From positions 1 through 17,718 of the forward strand of contig DBQR01000021.1 of NCBI GenBank assembly GCA_002305335.1: a stretch of 17,718 bases of DNA, given 5' to 3'. Origin of the DNA: Clostridiales bacterium UBA1389 (GTDB taxonomy: Bacteria; Bacillota; Clostridia; Oscillospirales; CAG-382). The notes beneath the pieces are model-generated. The model saw only the letters and a program-made list of their open reading frames with translations, was not told the DNA's origin and ran no database searches. The translations under genes and the position numbers were made by a program. Positions 16,294 through 17,718 of the stretch are shown one piece after another (positions within the stretch are counted from its first letter, which is position 1; every line of letters starts with the position of its first letter).

Positions 16294-16340
16294 TGAAAGG
16301 AAGGCTTGTATTGCCGCCAAGCGGTAAATTCGACATATGA
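16293..16340 (+). promoter_or_regulatory. tyrS translation leader: 15-codon frame plus hairpin
   Basis: An ATG at 16293-16295 overlaps the foldase stop (TAATG). It opens a 15-codon frame whose TGA (16338-16340) overlaps the tyrS ATG (ATGA). The only good Shine-Dalgarno, AAAGGAAGG at 16296-16304, is 32 nt from the tyrS ATG. Between them TTGCCGC-CAA-GCGGTAA (16311-16327) can fold into a 7-bp stem. Either coupled translation of the short frame or folding-out of the hairpin could supply ribosomes to tyrS. This is an inference from layout only. Confidence 0.35.
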
Positions 16341-17506
16341 CAATTAAGGAAGTTTACGATATAATAATCAGGGACTGCGTTTCAATCTACTCAAAGGAAG
16401 GATTATGGGAAAAGCTTAATTCCGGAAAGCGGCTTGTCATTAAGTTGGGGGCGGACCCCTCCCGTCCCGATCTTCATTTGGGCCATTCGGTTGCCCTCCG
16501 CAAGCTTAAGCTGCTGCAGGATTTAGGCCATGAAATCGTGTTTATTATCGGCGATTTCACGGGTATGATCGGCGACCCTTCGGGGCGGTCGAAGACAAGA
16601 CAGCCCTTAACCTTCGAACAGACAAGGGAAAACGCCAAATCCTATCTTGAACAGGTTACCAAAATCCTTGACAAGGACAAAACCACCATCCGCTTTAATT
16701 CCGAATGGTTAGGCAAGATGACCTTTGCGGACGTACTGTCCTTGGCAGGGAAGTACACCGTCGCCCGGATTCTCGAACGGGACGACTTTGCCAAACGCTA
16801 CGCCGAAAACAAGGCCATTGGAATGCACGAAATGTTTTACCCCCTTATGCAGGGCTATGATTCGGTGGCGATACAGGCGGATATTGAGGTGGGGGGTAAC
16901 GACCAGACCTTCAATCTGCTGGTAGGCAGGGAACTTCAGAGGGATTACGGCCAGACTCCCCAGGAGGTTATAACCTTCCCCCTTCTGCCCGGCCTTGACG
17001 GGGTGGAAAAAATGTCGAAATCCTTAGATAACTACATCGGCATAGACGAAGCCCCCGAAATAATGTACGAAAAGTGCATGAAGGTGCCCGACCATCTGCT
17101 GAAAACCTATTTCGAGCTTACCGCAAACCTTAAGGAAGACGAATATCTGCCGGTAATGGAACAGGATATGCATAAAGCCCACTTCCTTTACGCTAAAACC
17201 ATAGTCGGTATGTACCACGGCGAAGGCGCGGTAAATGACGCCGAGGAACGGTATAAATCCATCGCCGGCGGCGGAGTCCCCCAGGAGCTGGAGGTTATAA
17301 CCACCTCCGCCGGAGTCCAGATAACCGACCTGCTTGTTAGGGCAGGCTTTGCCCCCTCCAAGTCGGAAGGGGGACGGATAATGAAGGGGGGCGGCGTAAA
17401 GGTGGACGGCAGCCCCGTAACCGATTTCAAAGCCACCCTTGACAATAAGGGAGAATATATCCTTTCAAAGGGTAAAAATAAATTCGTTAAGGTTGTTATC
17501 GAATAG
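16337..17506 (+). CDS. tyrS: Tyrosyl-tRNA synthetase
   Basis: Class I synthetase that charges tRNA-Tyr in the cytosol. The 389 residues carry the HIGH-type motif HLGH at 47-50 (PDLHLGHSVALRKL), the GDFTGMIGDPSGRSKTR segment typical of the second bacterial TyrRS type (TyrZ-like), KMSKS at 225-229, and a C-terminal S4 RNA-binding domain from about 326 (ITDLLVRAGFAPSKSEGGR). ATG at 16337 gives the family-typical N terminus; an in-frame stop at 16325-16327 excludes an upstream ATG start. No normally spaced Shine-Dalgarno exists. It is last gene of the rightward unit, 43 nt after the large lipoprotein, and is followed by a strong terminator. Whether a second TyrRS gene exists elsewhere cannot be seen. 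Confidence 0.97.
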   Translation: MTIKEVYDIIIRDCVSIYSKEGLWEKLNSGKRLVIKLGADPSRPDLHLGHSVALRKLKLLQDLGHEIVFIIGDFTGMIGDPSGRSKTRQPLTFEQTRENAKSYLEQVTKILDKDKTTIRFNSEWLGKMTFADVLSLAGKYTVARILERDDFAKRYAENKAIGMHEMFYPLMQGYDSVAIQADIEVGGNDQTFNLLVGRELQRDYGQTPQEVITFPLLPGLDGVEKMSKSLDNYIGIDEAPEIMYEKCMKVPDHLLKTYFELTANLKEDEYLPVMEQDMHKAHFLYAKTIVGMYHGEGAVNDAEERYKSIAGGGVPQELEVITTSAGVQITDLLVRAGFAPSKSEGGRIMKGGGVKVDGSPVTDFKATLDNKGEYILSKGKNKFVKVVIE

Positions 17507-17567
17507 GTTAGCATTGTATTAAAAGAGTTACCAATTTATGTAATTCATGATTTTTACAACATAACGC

Positions 17568-17594
17568 AAAAATGCCGCATATGCGGCATTTTTT
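17568..17594 (+). terminator. Rho-independent terminator after tyrS (bidirectional form)
   Basis: A perfect 26-nt palindrome: five A, TGCCGCAT, then ATGCGGCA followed by six T (17589-17594). It lies 62 nt after the tyrS stop. The A-tract on the left means it could also stop leftward transcription entering from the right. Confidence 0.9.
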
Positions 17595-17700
17595 ATCGGC
17601 AAGGTTTATTACAAGTCTGTATGAGCGGATATCATGCCCGCAACTTAAGGGCTATTTGTCACTCAATTCAGAAGCAGAAAAGCGGGTAATAGATCAAAGC
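17595..17700. other. Gene-free stretch right of the terminator
   Basis: About 105 bp with no ribosome-site-led frame longer than about 22 codons and no convincing promoter. I see nothing further in it. Confidence 0.5.
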
Positions 17701-17718
17701 CTTCCCCTTGAGGGGAAG
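17701..17718. repeat. Edge of a palindromic interspersed repeat (candidate)
   Basis: CTTCCCC-TTGA-GGGGAAG is a perfect 7-bp inverted repeat with a 4-nt loop, cut by the window edge. From memory, similar CCTTCCCCTTGAGGGGAAGG words recur in intergenic DNA of gut Clostridia; this could not be verified here. Confidence 0.5.

Noticed and set aside
16294..16336. T-box riboswitch before tyrS
   Set aside because: Many Firmicutes tyrS genes have one, but only 43 nt separate tyrS from the lipoprotein gene. There is no room for the specifier stem, T-box sequence or antiterminator.
17622..17690. Short plus-strand frame of about 22 codons after the terminator
   Set aside because: No ribosome site, no recognisable motif, and it is of the length expected by chance.

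Overview
The window is chromosomal, mostly housekeeping DNA from a low-to-mid GC Gram-positive bacterium. A Clostridia member (gut Oscillospirales/Ruminococcaceae type) is the best guess. The reasons are: strong AAAGGAG/GGAGG ribosome sites, sigma-A type promoters, two lipoprotein signal peptides, a PPDK whose catalytic residues fall exactly on Clostridium symbiosum numbering (His455, Cys831), and Firmicutes gene pairs (metG-tatD, pth-mfd followed by PrsA-like foldases). The assignment is inference; no rRNA or tRNA is present to anchor it.

Layout. One divergent control region (8346-8914) splits the window. Leftward (minus strand) runs ppdK, a CPBP-family membrane protease, tadA, an unrecognised multi-pass membrane protein, metG, tatD and, after a 134-bp gap with its own candidate promoter, the 5' part of gap, which runs off the left edge. 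The six genes ppdK to tatD are separated by -1 to 68 nt and look like one transcription unit. It combines pyrophosphate-linked glycolysis (PPDK; GAPDH next door) with tRNA charging and editing (MetRS, TadA) and a TatD nuclease. Rightward (plus strand) runs pth, mfd, two tandem lipoproteins related to parvulin/PrsA foldases, and tyrS. It closes at a perfect bidirectional-type terminator (17568-17594). After that come about 100 bp with no gene, and a palindrome at the very right edge that looks like the start of an interspersed repeat.

The control region (about 570 bp) holds a near-consensus promoter for pth, a proximal candidate promoter for ppdK, a second leftward candidate promoter about 300 bp further upstream, and three copies of a GC-rich 16-mer (GCCCCGKAGGGGAGCG) in two orientations. 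It contains no credible gene.

The most unusual points are: (1) the second foldase-like lipoprotein appears to carry three successive degenerate parvulin-like units where its upstream paralogue has one; (2) the repeated GC-rich words and possible long structured leader in front of ppdK; (3) tyrS has no normally spaced ribosome site but is preceded by a 15-codon frame overlapping both neighbours and by a hairpin that could bring a distant Shine-Dalgarno closer. I saw no phage, transposase, CRISPR, toxin or biosynthetic cluster, and nothing I would call a new defence or mobile system.
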